Shown in pieces: positions 25,081-33,375 of a stretch of 64,000 nt of DNA (positions within the stretch are counted from its first letter, which is position 1; each line of letters begins with the position of its first letter). Source of the DNA: Tharpella sp964457755 (lineage in GTDB: Bacteria > Desulfobacterota > Anaeroferrophillalia > Anaeroferrophillales > Tharpellaceae); the NCBI GenBank assembly GCA_964457755.1, contig CAYWGC010000002.1, positions 1-64,000 on the forward strand. The letters are read 5' to 3'. Below the pieces are notes generated by a model. It was not told the origin of the DNA. It ran no database searches and saw nothing but the letters and a program-made list of their open reading frames with translations. Position numbers and translations under genes: made by a program.

Positions 25081-27345
25081 ATGAAAAAAATTATTAAGAT
25101 CTCAGCTTTGATCTTTGGGATGGTTTTTTCTCTCATATCTACAGGCGGGGCAGTGGCCATTGATGAAGTCAATAGCGGCGAAGATGTTTTTGCTTATGTC
25201 AGTCGGATAAAAGGTAAATTCGACCAGACCCTCTACCAGCAGGTCATGGGGGCGGCTAATGCTTTCAAGGAGGGGGATGCGACAATCAAGGTTGCCGCCG
25301 ATAATGATACGACCCGGGTTTATGCGCGGATGCTGCTGATCAATACCAGAATCAAAGATATCCATGAGCACCCCCTTTTTGTTGATGAATTACAGAAAAT
25401 TATCTGGCAGACTACCGATATTGCCCAGTATGAAAAAATCAAGGATATGACTTTAGGTGAGCTTAAAGTTTTTCTCCTGACTCGCAGTGAGGCCGATATC
25501 AAAGGAGTTATGTACGGTCTCAACAGTGATGTTATCGCCTGTGTGCCCAAGCTTATGAGTAACGCTGAACTTATAGTCCTAGGCCAGAAAGTTTTTAATC
25601 CGCTGCCGGGCTCTAAAATGGGGGCTAAAGGCTATTTCAGCGCCCGGGTTCAGCCCAACTCGCCGACTGATAACTCCGATGATATCCGCTGGCAGGTTTT
25701 TAATGCTTTTTCGTTTGCCACCGGCGACCTGCTGCTGGGTAATAATCCGGTTGACAGCAGTGTCGAAAGTGTTTACTCGGTTGAAAATACGCTCTCTGAT
25801 GTCATCAAGGTTTTTGGTCTGGAAAAGATCATGCCCTGGTGCGTGCTTTCCCATATCGATGTTCAGGCTAAGGTCGAAAAGAAATATCCCGGCTCAACCG
25901 CCCTCTGGTTCCAGAGTCTGGCCGGATGCGATCAAGCCAACTCTACGTTCGGCCTTACTAATGATGGGATGATGGAGTATGCCAGATCGCGTAAAGGCGA
26001 GCACTATGGACTCTATTTTGAGACCGGTCAGGGGGCTGATTTTACCAACGGTGCCGGCAATGGTTTTGACATGGTTGTCCATGAATCGCGTAAATACGGT
26101 TTTGCCCGGGCTTTGCAGCTGGAACTGGATAAAGTTCAGCCCGAGGGTTCCTGGCTGCATCTTAACGATGTTGCCGGTTTTATCGGGCCGGAAGTTTTTA
26201 CTTCAAGAGAACAGCTCGTACGCTGCTGTCTCGAAGATATCGCCATGGGCAAACTGCATGGTTTGACCTTAGGCCTTGATATCTGTTCGACCCTGCATAT
26301 GACCGTCAGCCTGGATGATCTTCAATGGTGTCAGGATCAGATTGTACCCGCCAACCCGGCCTATCTGATGGCTCTGCCGACCCGTAACGATCCCATGCTC
26401 AGCTATCTGACCACCAGTTTTCAGGATCATGTTCGTTTGCGGGAAAAATTTGGTCTCAAGATTAATGACGCCATGTGGGATTTCTACAAACGGATAAAAA
26501 TCATTGACGATAAGGGTGAATTCACCGAACATGCCGGAGATCCGGTCTGGGTCTATTATCAGTACTCTCTTGCCAAAGGTGACAAACGTTCGCAAAAAGA
26601 GATTTATGCTGAAGGTAGGCAACAAGTAAAAGAGGTTGTCGGCCGTGGGGTTGACCTGGCCTTAGGGCACGGGGAGAAGGTTTACGACATCGAGCCCGAA
26701 CTTGATCAGCGTATCCATGATCTCTATGACGATGCCAAAATCTCTCTATGGGCCGAGTTTACTCCGGAATTTGTCAAAACCATACCCAACGCTCTTGAGA
26801 TTACCACCAAATCTCAGGATCGGGAAGATTATATTGCCAATCCCGCCAGTGGTGAAGAGTTGAGCGAGGCGACGGTAGCGACTTTAGAGAAGTTACGCTC
26901 TTCATGGAATGGTAAAAATCCCGATGTTCAGGTCGTCATCTCCGATGGTCTCAATGCCAAAGCCTTGATGGACGAAGGCCACGTATTGCCTTATCTTGAG
27001 GCCTTAAGCAAAGAACTTAAAGCCGCCGGTTTGACCGCTTCACAGAAGAATCTCGTCGTTACCAGCGGCCGGGTGCGGGCCGGTTATGCGATCGGCAATG
27101 TGCTTTATGCCAAAGGTGATACGGCTGAAGCGGCAACCGTCATTCATGTAATCGGTGAGCGGCCGGGTAGTGGTCATCACAATTTTTCGATCTATATCGC
27201 CTCACCCAAGGGTCAGGTCTGGCAGGAAAAGAAGGTTGACCACGATATTGTCAGGGTTATTTCCGGGATTTCCAATACTGCCCTGCTGCCTCAAAAGGCC
27301 GCCGGTGAAACCGTGCGCTTAGTTCAAAAAATCAATTCCAGATAG
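25081..27345 (+). CDS. Secreted single-chain EutB-EutC ethanolamine ammonia-lyase-like enzyme
   Basis: 754 residues from the ATG at 25081 (AAGGGG upstream). A Sec signal peptide spans about residues 1-28: MKKIIK, a hydrophobic core, GGAVA then IDE. Residues ~30-490 align along the whole of EutB. The residues known to bind substrate in E. coli EutB (Arg160, Gln162, Asn193, Glu287, Asp362) correspond to Arg189 and Gln191 in ARVQPN, Asn222 in GNNPVD, Glu314 in YFETGQG and Asp400 in GLDICST. A ~100-residue helical linker follows, then a EutC core from ~590 with NPDVQVVISDG and IGERPGSG; the N-terminal EutC segment used for microcompartment targeting is absent. Family reaction: adenosylcobalamin-dependent conversion of ethanolamine to acetaldehyde and ammonia. 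Export of such an enzyme is unusual. Family is confident; periplasmic location and substrate are inferred. Confidence 0.88.
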   Translation: MKKIIKISALIFGMVFSLISTGGAVAIDEVNSGEDVFAYVSRIKGKFDQTLYQQVMGAANAFKEGDATIKVAADNDTTRVYARMLLINTRIKDIHEHPLFVDELQKIIWQTTDIAQYEKIKDMTLGELKVFLLTRSEADIKGVMYGLNSDVIACVPKLMSNAELIVLGQKVFNPLPGSKMGAKGYFSARVQPNSPTDNSDDIRWQVFNAFSFATGDLLLGNNPVDSSVESVYSVENTLSDVIKVFGLEKIMPWCVLSHIDVQAKVEKKYPGSTALWFQSLAGCDQANSTFGLTNDGMMEYARSRKGEHYGLYFETGQGADFTNGAGNGFDMVVHESRKYGFARALQLELDKVQPEGSWLHLNDVAGFIGPEVFTSREQLVRCCLEDIAMGKLHGLTLGLDICSTLHMTVSLDDLQWCQDQIVPANPAYLMALPTRNDPMLSYLTTSFQDHVRLREKFGLKINDAMWDFYKRIKIIDDKGEFTEHAGDPVWVYYQYSLAKGDKRSQKEIYAEGRQQVKEVVGRGVDLALGHGEKVYDIEPELDQRIHDLYDDAKISLWAEFTPEFVKTIPNALEITTKSQDREDYIANPASGEELSEATVATLEKLRSSWNGKNPDVQVVISDGLNAKALMDEGHVLPYLEALSKELKAAGLTASQKNLVVTSGRVRAGYAIGNVLYAKGDTAEAATVIHVIGERPGSGHHNFSIYIASPKGQVWQEKKVDHDIVRVISGISNTALLPQKAAGETVRLVQKINSR

Positions 27346-27348
27346 TTG

Positions 27349-28149
27349 ATGAGTAATAAAGTCAGAGAGCCTTTAAAAGATTACCGGGTCCCTGATTTGT
27401 CCGGGAAAATAAGGCTCTATTTTCAGGCCTTAGTAGAGGTGCCGCTCTATCGTTTTGGAGAGCTCGGCAACATCCTCTATACGATTGGCAAGAACATGAT
27501 GGAGGGTGTGGTTCTCTACACCATGTTCACGATGGCTGAGAGTGAACTCAAGGTGGCAGCGGTTCTCGGGGTTGCCGTTAAATATGCTTATCCCGGGATC
27601 TCGGTGATCAGCAGTAACTATACATCCGGATTTATCGATCACCTTGAGTCTTCACTCTCATCCGTGCGCCAGATTTCGCGGCTCATCAAAGCTCAGGTCG
27701 GGGTCGGTTGCGGTCAAGCATTGGGTGGTCTGCTTCTCTTCTGCTGTTTCCCTCCGGTCTTTAAATGTTTGTTTTACGATCTTTCATGGCGCAACTATCT
27801 TTTGGTGGCTCTCTATCTCTTACACCATATTTTTGATGGTTCAGCCCAGATTCTCGAAGGCCGGAGCTGGTTCAAAATTATCGAGATTTCGCTTCGCAAT
27901 GGCCATTGCGAAGATTTATCAGACAATTTTTGGGTCATCTATGCTCTTTCCCAGAATGTTCAGCTTCTCTTAGGGCAGTTTTTTTTATGGGGGGCTTTAT
28001 TGTTGACCTCTTGGTCAGATGATCGGCTTACTTCGTTGCCGATCATGGGAACCGTTTCATTGGGACTGGTTCTGGTGGTGAGCGCCAAATTCATTCTGCC
28101 GACTGCCTATTATCGTAACTTCAGTGGCCTTCGGCGAAACCCATGTTGA
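27349..28149 (+). CDS. Polytopic membrane protein of unknown family
   Basis: 266 residues from the ATG at 27349, 3 nt after the EutBC stop; a TTG at 27346 is possible but less likely. Five to six hydrophobic segments are visible (around VVLYTMFTMA, VGCGQALGGLLLFCCF, LLVALYLLHHIF, LLGQFFLWGALLL and MGTVSLGLVLVVSA). I do not recognise the family; it could be half of a larger transporter-like fold. Its placement between a cobalamin-enzyme homologue and a cobalamin/siderophore-class ABC transporter, with 3 nt gaps on both sides, says it belongs to that operon. Confidence 0.6.
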   Translation: MSNKVREPLKDYRVPDLSGKIRLYFQALVEVPLYRFGELGNILYTIGKNMMEGVVLYTMFTMAESELKVAAVLGVAVKYAYPGISVISSNYTSGFIDHLESSLSSVRQISRLIKAQVGVGCGQALGGLLLFCCFPPVFKCLFYDLSWRNYLLVALYLLHHIFDGSAQILEGRSWFKIIEISLRNGHCEDLSDNFWVIYALSQNVQLLLGQFFLWGALLLTSWSDDRLTSLPIMGTVSLGLVLVVSAKFILPTAYYRNFSGLRRNPC

Positions 28150-28152
28150 ATC

Positions 28153-28911
28153 ATGCTGGAAATTAAACATCTCTCTTTCGCTTTCAGTGACCAGCAGATT
28201 TTGCGGGAAATAACTGCAAATTACGAGGCTGGCCGGATACATGGCCTGGTCGGTCCCAACGGTTCCGGTAAAACGACCCTGCTCAAAAATATCTGCCGTA
28301 TCTATTATCCGCAGAAGGGAGAGGTTAAGCTTTTGGGTCGGGATTGTAAAACTATGGATCGGCGTAGTTTAAGTTCTCTGGTTAGCTTGGTACCGCAAAA
28401 CCCCAAGGTTAACTTTCCGATAAGCGTTTACGAGCTTGTTCTGATGGGGCGCTATCCTCACCTCAAACGTTTTCAAGCTTTAAGCAAATTTGATCGGGAA
28501 GTGGTCGAGATAGCTTTGCAGGCTACCAACAGCGTTCATTTACGGGAACGGTCGTTGACCGAACTCTCGGGTGGTGAAGCACAATTGGTTTTGATCGCCC
28601 GGGCCTTGGCGACTGAAGCTGCCTTGATTCTCTTGGATGAGCCGACGGCGAGTCTCGATATTGGTAATTCGCTGGCCATTATGGAGTTGTTGCTGGGGCT
28701 CAAAAAACAAGGTAAAACCATCTTGACTTCAGTCCATGATCTCAATCAGGCGCGCCGTTTTTGCGATACCATTACAATTCTTAAAGATGGTGAGATCTAT
28801 TATTACGGACCCTCTGAAAGAGCTTTTACGGACGTTGCCCTGGAAGAGGTTTTTCGGGTCAGTCTTGCAAAAACCGATGATTTCCTTGAATTTCAGAGTT
28901 TGGCGGTTTAG
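28153..28911 (+). CDS. ABC transporter ATPase, cobalamin/siderophore class (BtuD/FepC-like)
   Basis: 252 residues. Walker A GPNGSGKTTLLKNI, Q-loop VPQNP, signature LSGGEAQLVLIARAL, Walker B LILLDEPTASLD and switch His in SVHDLNQ. The VYELVLMGRYPH segment is typical of FecCD-partner ATPases that import vitamin B12, haem or ferric siderophores. It begins 3 nt after the membrane-protein stop. Substrate is not readable from the ATPase. Confidence 0.88.
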   Translation: MLEIKHLSFAFSDQQILREITANYEAGRIHGLVGPNGSGKTTLLKNICRIYYPQKGEVKLLGRDCKTMDRRSLSSLVSLVPQNPKVNFPISVYELVLMGRYPHLKRFQALSKFDREVVEIALQATNSVHLRERSLTELSGGEAQLVLIARALATEAALILLDEPTASLDIGNSLAIMELLLGLKKQGKTILTSVHDLNQARRFCDTITILKDGEIYYYGPSERAFTDVALEEVFRVSLAKTDDFLEFQSLAV

Positions 28912-28942
28912 GCGGGCGCTTACCAATAAGGTTTGATTTGAT

Positions 28943-30079
28943 ATGGTCAAGAAATTATTTTTATCTCTTGCCCGTTCGCGTTGCTCACTCAAGAGGCAAA
29001 GACGCCAAGAAAAACCACAAGGATGGTTTGCTTTTGACTTTCTCTGCGTCTTTGCTTCTTTGCGGGATCCCTGCTTTTTCCTCTCACTTATCCTCTCTTT
29101 AGTTGCGGCCTCGGTGGCTCGGGCTGAGTGGGTGATGCCTGCAACTCCTTTGCCGATGGAACAATTGTTTAAAGAGCTCAGTCTGGTCAGAGGGGATCAC
29201 GTTGTTGCGGGAAAATGGCCCCGTAAGATAAGTTTCTCACACCGGGTGTACGACTATCGTCACGAAATTTTTAATGTTGAGATGAAGACAGTCAAAATAA
29301 TCAGCCCTCCGCTTCGTATCATCCCGCATGCGGTTGGCATCAGTGAAATCTTATGGGCAATTTGTCCGCGCCATCGTTTAATTATGTTTAATGAGGTGGC
29401 GGCTGATCCCCGATTTTCAATGATTGCTGATGAAGTGGTGAAGAATGGACGGACTTTCAGTTACAAAGAGAGTGAATTGGTCATCGCGGCCCAACCCGAC
29501 ATGGTCTTTACCGTTGCTTTTTCGGACGCAGTTTTCAAACAGAGACTTCGTCAGGCCGGTATTCCAACCCTTGACCTCGGATCACAGGACTCGCTTGAAT
29601 CGATTATTGAAGAAATTAAGGTCTTGGGTCAGGTTCTTGGCGAGAGTGGCAATGCCGAGGCTTTACTTGACATCATCACCAAAAAACGAGCTCTTTTACA
29701 AGCCGCCTTGCCATTGCGTAAGAAGTCTTTGCGTCTGCTCTATTATGATCTTGGTGGCTATATTCCCGGTATAGCATCAAATTTCACCTCGTTGTGTGAA
29801 CTTATCGGGGTGGTGAATGTTGGGGCCGAACAGGGGATTAAATCATGGAAACAGATTGATCACGAGACCCTGTTGAAATGGGATCCGGAGGTGATTGTTG
29901 TCCCCTTAGAGAGTAATCTTGGGCAAAGTTTTAAGGCTGATCCTTTGTTGCGTCATGCCCGAGCTGTTAAAGATGGGCGGGTTTTGCCGATTCCCGGCCT
30001 CTATCTGCGGATTAATTCGCAATTTCTCCTGCTCGGGGCTAACCTTCTTGCAGGTATTGTTTATCCAGATGAGTACTGA
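28943..30079 (+). CDS. Periplasmic binding protein of cobalamin/siderophore class (BtuF-like)
   Basis: 378 residues if the ATG at 28943 is used. The body is a type III (helix-backbone) binding protein: RIIPHAVGISEILWAICP, PDMVFTVAFSD, LYYDLGG, and a C-terminal WDPEVIVVP. The N-terminus is odd. A palindromic repeat (28991-29062) is embedded in the frame, so a basic stretch splits MVKKLFLSLA from a second hydrophobic run ending VARAEW. Translation could instead begin at the in-frame TTG at 29060, giving an ordinary signal peptide. It overlaps the permease gene by 11 nt. Confidence 0.78.
   Translation: MVKKLFLSLARSRCSLKRQRRQEKPQGWFAFDFLCVFASLRDPCFFLSLILSLVAASVARAEWVMPATPLPMEQLFKELSLVRGDHVVAGKWPRKISFSHRVYDYRHEIFNVEMKTVKIISPPLRIIPHAVGISEILWAICPRHRLIMFNEVAADPRFSMIADEVVKNGRTFSYKESELVIAAQPDMVFTVAFSDAVFKQRLRQAGIPTLDLGSQDSLESIIEEIKVLGQVLGESGNAEALLDIITKKRALLQAALPLRKKSLRLLYYDLGGYIPGIASNFTSLCELIGVVNVGAEQGIKSWKQIDHETLLKWDPEVIVVPLESNLGQSFKADPLLRHARAVKDGRVLPIPGLYLRINSQFLLLGANLLAGIVYPDEY
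28991..29062. repeat. Imperfect inverted repeat inside the binding-protein signal sequence
   Basis: Left arm around AGGCAAAGACGCCAAGAAAA and right arm TTTCTCTGCGTCTTTGCTTC, about 27 bp apart, pair with few mismatches. The GCAAAGACGC/GCGTCTTTGC type is a common dispersed palindrome. It keeps the reading frame open but inserts a basic, Cys-containing stretch into the N-terminus of the encoded protein. Confidence 0.65.
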
Positions 30080-31115
30080 GCGCTCGCGGTTGGCCGCCAT
30101 TGTTGTAGCTCTGTTATTGGTGACTTTTCTCGGTGGTGGGGTGATCATCTCTTTGACGCATGGCGCCTGGGCTCTTGAGAGCAGCCGGGTGGCCCAAATT
30201 ATTCTCACAAAATGCGGTTTGCAGACTTTTGTGATTCCCTCTCAAGTAGAGATTGCAATTGTCTGGGATGGGCGTCTGCCCCGGGTTCTGGCGGCGGCTA
30301 TGGTCGGTTTTTCCCTGGCGGTTGCAGGGGCTGTAATGCAGGGGATTTTCAAAAATCCAATGGCCAGTCCTGGGGTTATCGGTATCAGTTCCGGTGCGGC
30401 TTTGGGTGCGGTTTTAGCTATTTATTTAGGGTTAACGGCGATTTTTTCGGCCGCTCTGCCGGTTATGGCGGTAAGCGGCGCCCTGATTACTTTGATTACG
30501 GTCTATGTCATTGCTACCAGTGCGGGCCGTACCTCAATTGCCACCCTGCTTTTAGCCGGTATCGCTTTAAACCTTATTCTTGGGGCCGTAACCTCTTTTG
30601 TTATAACCTTGAGTACCAGGGAGTTCGATGTCGGTCGCGTCATTGTTACCTGGCTGATGGGTGATCTCAATAACCGTAACTGGATGCATGTTAAAATTGT
30701 GGTATTAACCTCATTTAGTTCGTTGGCATTGATTTTTTGTTATGTCCGTGATCTCAATATCCTGATGCTTGGCGAGGAGAGCGCTGCCAATCTCGGGGTT
30801 GAGGTTGGCAGGTCTCGCAATGTTCTCCTTTTCGCCGCCTCAATGTTGACTGGGGGGGCGATTGCGGTCGCCGGGGTTATCGGTTTTATTGGTTTGGTGG
30901 CTCCACACATGGTGCGCGCCGTAGTCGGCCCCGACAATCGTCGCCTGATCCCGCTGGCCGGTCTTTTAGGGGCGGTGTTTCTGGTTTATGCCGATCTCTG
31001 TGTGCGTCTGATTGTCCCGGTCGACCTCAAAGTAGGGGTCTTGACTTCTCTTTTGGGTGGTCCTTTCTTTATCTATCAAATTATCCGTTATCGAAAACGT
31101 TTTGAGTATATGTAG
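30069..31115 (+). CDS. FecCD-family ABC permease (BtuC-like)
   Basis: 348 residues from the ATG at 30069, overlapping the binding-protein stop; a longer in-frame extension from 29919 lies inside the neighbour and is rejected. About ten membrane helices, with the family blocks LPRVLAAAMVGFSLAVAGAV, NPMASPGVIGISSGA and GFIGLVAPHMVR followed by DNRRLIPLAGLLGA. It forms the import channel for cobalamin, haem or siderophore with the two preceding genes. Confidence 0.88.
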   Translation: MSTERSRLAAIVVALLLVTFLGGGVIISLTHGAWALESSRVAQIILTKCGLQTFVIPSQVEIAIVWDGRLPRVLAAAMVGFSLAVAGAVMQGIFKNPMASPGVIGISSGAALGAVLAIYLGLTAIFSAALPVMAVSGALITLITVYVIATSAGRTSIATLLLAGIALNLILGAVTSFVITLSTREFDVGRVIVTWLMGDLNNRNWMHVKIVVLTSFSSLALIFCYVRDLNILMLGEESAANLGVEVGRSRNVLLFAASMLTGGAIAVAGVIGFIGLVAPHMVRAVVGPDNRRLIPLAGLLGAVFLVYADLCVRLIVPVDLKVGVLTSLLGGPFFIYQIIRYRKRFEYM

Positions 31116-31129
31116 AGATTGTTATAAGT

Positions 31130-32122
31130 ATGTCTGATTTGTTGATTGCGCAATCTGCCGAGAAAATTTCCACTCTTAAGGCGACTATTGCCACTGTTGT
31201 TGTCGGCCAGGAAGAGCTTTTAGAGGTTATGTTTTTCACTTTGTTGGCGCGTGGCCATATCCTCCTTGAAGGGGTTCCGGGGGTAGCGAAAAGTCTTGTG
31301 GTTGAGACTTTTGCCAAGGTTCTCGGCGGGAGTTTTAATCGTTTTCAATTTACGCCCGACAAGATGCCTGGAGATATCTTAGGGAGCATGGTTTTTAGGG
31401 CTAAAGAAGAGATTTTCAGCTATCGAAAAGGGCCGATCTTCTGTAACTTTTTTCTGGCTGATGAAATTAACCGGGCTTCACCGAAGGTGCAGTCGGCCCT
31501 GCTCCAGGCGATGCAGGAGCGCCGGGTAAGCGTTGAGGCTGAGGATTTTCCGGTACCGCAACCTTTTATGGTGCTAGCGACCCAGAACCCCATCGAACAG
31601 GTTGGCACCTATCCATTGGCTGAAGCCCAGGTCGATCGTTTCATGGTTAAATTTAAGGTACAATATCTTAATTGTGATGATGAAATGCTGCTTTTGCAGC
31701 GCAAAAACAGTGATTTTAATCAGCGGGTCGAAAAACTTGTTTCCCAATGCTTACCGCTTGAGATTATAACTCTGCAAAACCGGGTCCATGATCTCGTCAA
31801 GGTTTCGAACACGGTAATGCAATATATCCTCAATCTCTGTCTTGCCAGTCGCCCGCTGCCTTTTGGCGATAAAGATTTTTTGACTGGTATCCACGATTAC
31901 CTCAGACTCGGAGCCTCGCCCCGGGCGGCGGAGTCACTTCTGGCTCTGGCCAAATCCCGGGCCTTTTGTCAGGGAAGGGACTATGTCGATTTCTTTGATG
32001 TTGAAAAATTGCTCCCCCATGTGCTTCGCCATCGTCTCCTGCTCAATAGTCGCGCCCTGACTGAAAACCTTATGCCGGAAACCCTGATCGAAAGGTTGTT
32101 GGGGGTTGTGAAGGCCTATTGA
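31130..32122 (+). CDS. MoxR-type AAA ATPase
   Basis: 330 residues. Walker A EGVPGVAKSLVVE, Walker B FFLADEINRASPKVQSALL, sensor LATQNPIEQVGTYPLAEAQ and DRF identify the MoxR (AAA_3) family, chaperone-like ATPases that work with VWA-domain partners. DUF58 and two VWA proteins follow on the same strand. It starts 14 nt after the permease, so it may share the upstream transcript. Confidence 0.9.
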   Translation: MSDLLIAQSAEKISTLKATIATVVVGQEELLEVMFFTLLARGHILLEGVPGVAKSLVVETFAKVLGGSFNRFQFTPDKMPGDILGSMVFRAKEEIFSYRKGPIFCNFFLADEINRASPKVQSALLQAMQERRVSVEAEDFPVPQPFMVLATQNPIEQVGTYPLAEAQVDRFMVKFKVQYLNCDDEMLLLQRKNSDFNQRVEKLVSQCLPLEIITLQNRVHDLVKVSNTVMQYILNLCLASRPLPFGDKDFLTGIHDYLRLGASPRAAESLLALAKSRAFCQGRDYVDFFDVEKLLPHVLRHRLLLNSRALTENLMPETLIERLLGVVKAY

Positions 32123-32197
32123 TGATGGTTTCGTACCCTAAGGTACTTCCTTATGGTGTGTAAAATGTTGTAACTATTCAGCGTGTTCGGGATTCAG

Positions 32198-32284
32198 ACT
32201 GTCTTGAAGCGGGGACATGCCTCCAGACCGGGCTTTAGCCCGTGGCGGGCTGAGCCGTGTCCCCCTCGAAGTGGGCGAAGCAAA
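32198..32284 (+). repeat. Intergenic repeat, copy A
   Basis: About 87 bp beginning ACTGTCTTGAAGCGGGGACA and containing the palindrome GGGCTTTAGCCC and CGGGCTGA. It is similar throughout to the reverse complement of 34576-34662. The 32123-32388 gap holds this repeat and a small palindrome but no gene. Confidence 0.75.
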
Positions 32285-32352
32285 GTTCGACGCCTTTTTT
32301 AGTAACTTTAAGAGGGTGCTGAATAGGTACAAAACTTTTTAAATTACTTTAA

Positions 32353-32382
32353 ATCGTCATTCCGGTGCAAGCCGGAATCCAG
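32353..32382. repeat. Short palindromic repeat (CGTCATTCCGG type)
   Basis: CGTCATTCCGG, a six-base loop and CCGGAATCCAG form a short hairpin of a kind dispersed through many proteobacterial genomes. It lies directly before the DUF58 start codon and supplies the only purine-rich stretch (GGAA) near that ATG. Confidence 0.6.
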
Positions 32383-32388
32383 TTGCCA

Positions 32389-33258
32389 ATGACTACTTCA
32401 GAGAACCCAAAATCAACCAGTGGTTTGCTCTCAAAAAAAGAGCTTCTCGAAATTGTTGTCAATGAGCGGGTTGCCGAGTTTTTGCCCGGTGTCTGGGAAA
32501 GCCGTAAACCAGGTTGTGGTTATGAGTTTGACGCTTTAAGAGAGATGCAGCCGGGTGATCCTGTTAACCGTATCGACTGGCCCGCCCGTGCCCGCACCGG
32601 AAAGTTTTATGTCCGCGAATTCCTGGCTGAAAGTCACTATAACCTGATGCTGGTTTATGATCTCAGCGTTTCCATGGCCTGGGGTCGCAAAAGCAGATTA
32701 GCTGATAATATTGCCGTTTCACTGGCCTGGTCGGCGCTTAATGCCAATAATCCCTGTGCCCTTCTCCTCTGGGCCGCAGGGCCGATCCTTTATCTCCCGC
32801 CGAAAACCGGCTTCGAACATTTTGTTGCTCTGGTCACGGCTTTGACCTCCCATCAACCGCAGCTTGACTCATTTTTTTCTCTGGCTGCGGCCATGGGCTA
32901 CCTTAGGAATCTCCCTTTTCAGAGTTTGACGTTTATACTTTCAGATCTCCTAGATCCTCTGGATGAAGCGAATCTGATGCTTGCAGGTCATGAAATCAAA
33001 GCCCTGCAACTTCTTGAAGAAGTCGAAAAAGAGTTACCCCGGGGACTTTCCGGCCTGCTCAATTGCAGCAATCCTGAAACCGGTATCGATTGTCTGGTTG
33101 ATCTCGGAAAATGGCGCAGTTACAATCGCTCTATGGCGGCGTTTATGCAACAAACCAGGGAGAAGTTGGAAAGGGCTGGAGTTGCTTCATCGGTTATTAC
33201 CCCAGCCGATAATTTTGTCGATAAGATCAACGGTTTAATGGTATCAGGACGGGTTTAA
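32389..33258 (+). CDS. DUF58 domain protein (MoxR partner)
   Basis: 289 residues from the ATG at 32389; the upstream GTG at 32365 lies within a palindromic repeat and is unlikely. The PGCGYEFDALREMQPGDPVNRIDW block is the DUF58 hallmark (R-x-Y-x-x-G-D-x-x-x-x-I-x-W type), followed by a VWA-like half with VYDLSVSMAWG. Such proteins pair with MoxR ATPases in Bat-type operons. It is separated from MoxR by a repeat-bearing gap and lacks a strong ribosome site. Confidence 0.85.
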   Translation: MTTSENPKSTSGLLSKKELLEIVVNERVAEFLPGVWESRKPGCGYEFDALREMQPGDPVNRIDWPARARTGKFYVREFLAESHYNLMLVYDLSVSMAWGRKSRLADNIAVSLAWSALNANNPCALLLWAAGPILYLPPKTGFEHFVALVTALTSHQPQLDSFFSLAAAMGYLRNLPFQSLTFILSDLLDPLDEANLMLAGHEIKALQLLEEVEKELPRGLSGLLNCSNPETGIDCLVDLGKWRSYNRSMAAFMQQTREKLERAGVASSVITPADNFVDKINGLMVSGRV

Positions 33259-33279
33259 AAGTCATCTTTTTAGAATTTA

Positions 33280-33356
33280 GTATCTTTTTGTAGATACTTT
33301 TAGTATTAACTTCTGTTTATTATTATGGGATACTGAAAGTATCTCTTTGTGGATAC
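33280..33356. promoter_or_regulatory. Palindromic GTATC/GATAC repeats before the ATPase gene
   Basis: Two copies of an 18 bp imperfect palindrome, GTATCTTTTTGTAGATAC at 33280-33297 and GTATCTCTTTGTGGATAC at 33339-33356. In addition, GGATACTGAAA occurs twice around the second copy and GATACTGAAAGTATC (33330-33344) is itself palindromic. The spacing before the ATPase start suggests operator sites for a repressor or a structured leader. Confidence 0.5.
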
Positions 33357-33375
33357 TGAAAAAGGGGTAGATGTT

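Noticed and set aside
29919..30068. In-frame N-terminal extension of the FecCD permease
   Set aside because: It lies wholly inside the binding-protein gene and adds a Cys-rich, non-family sequence; the ATG at 30069 gives the normal start.
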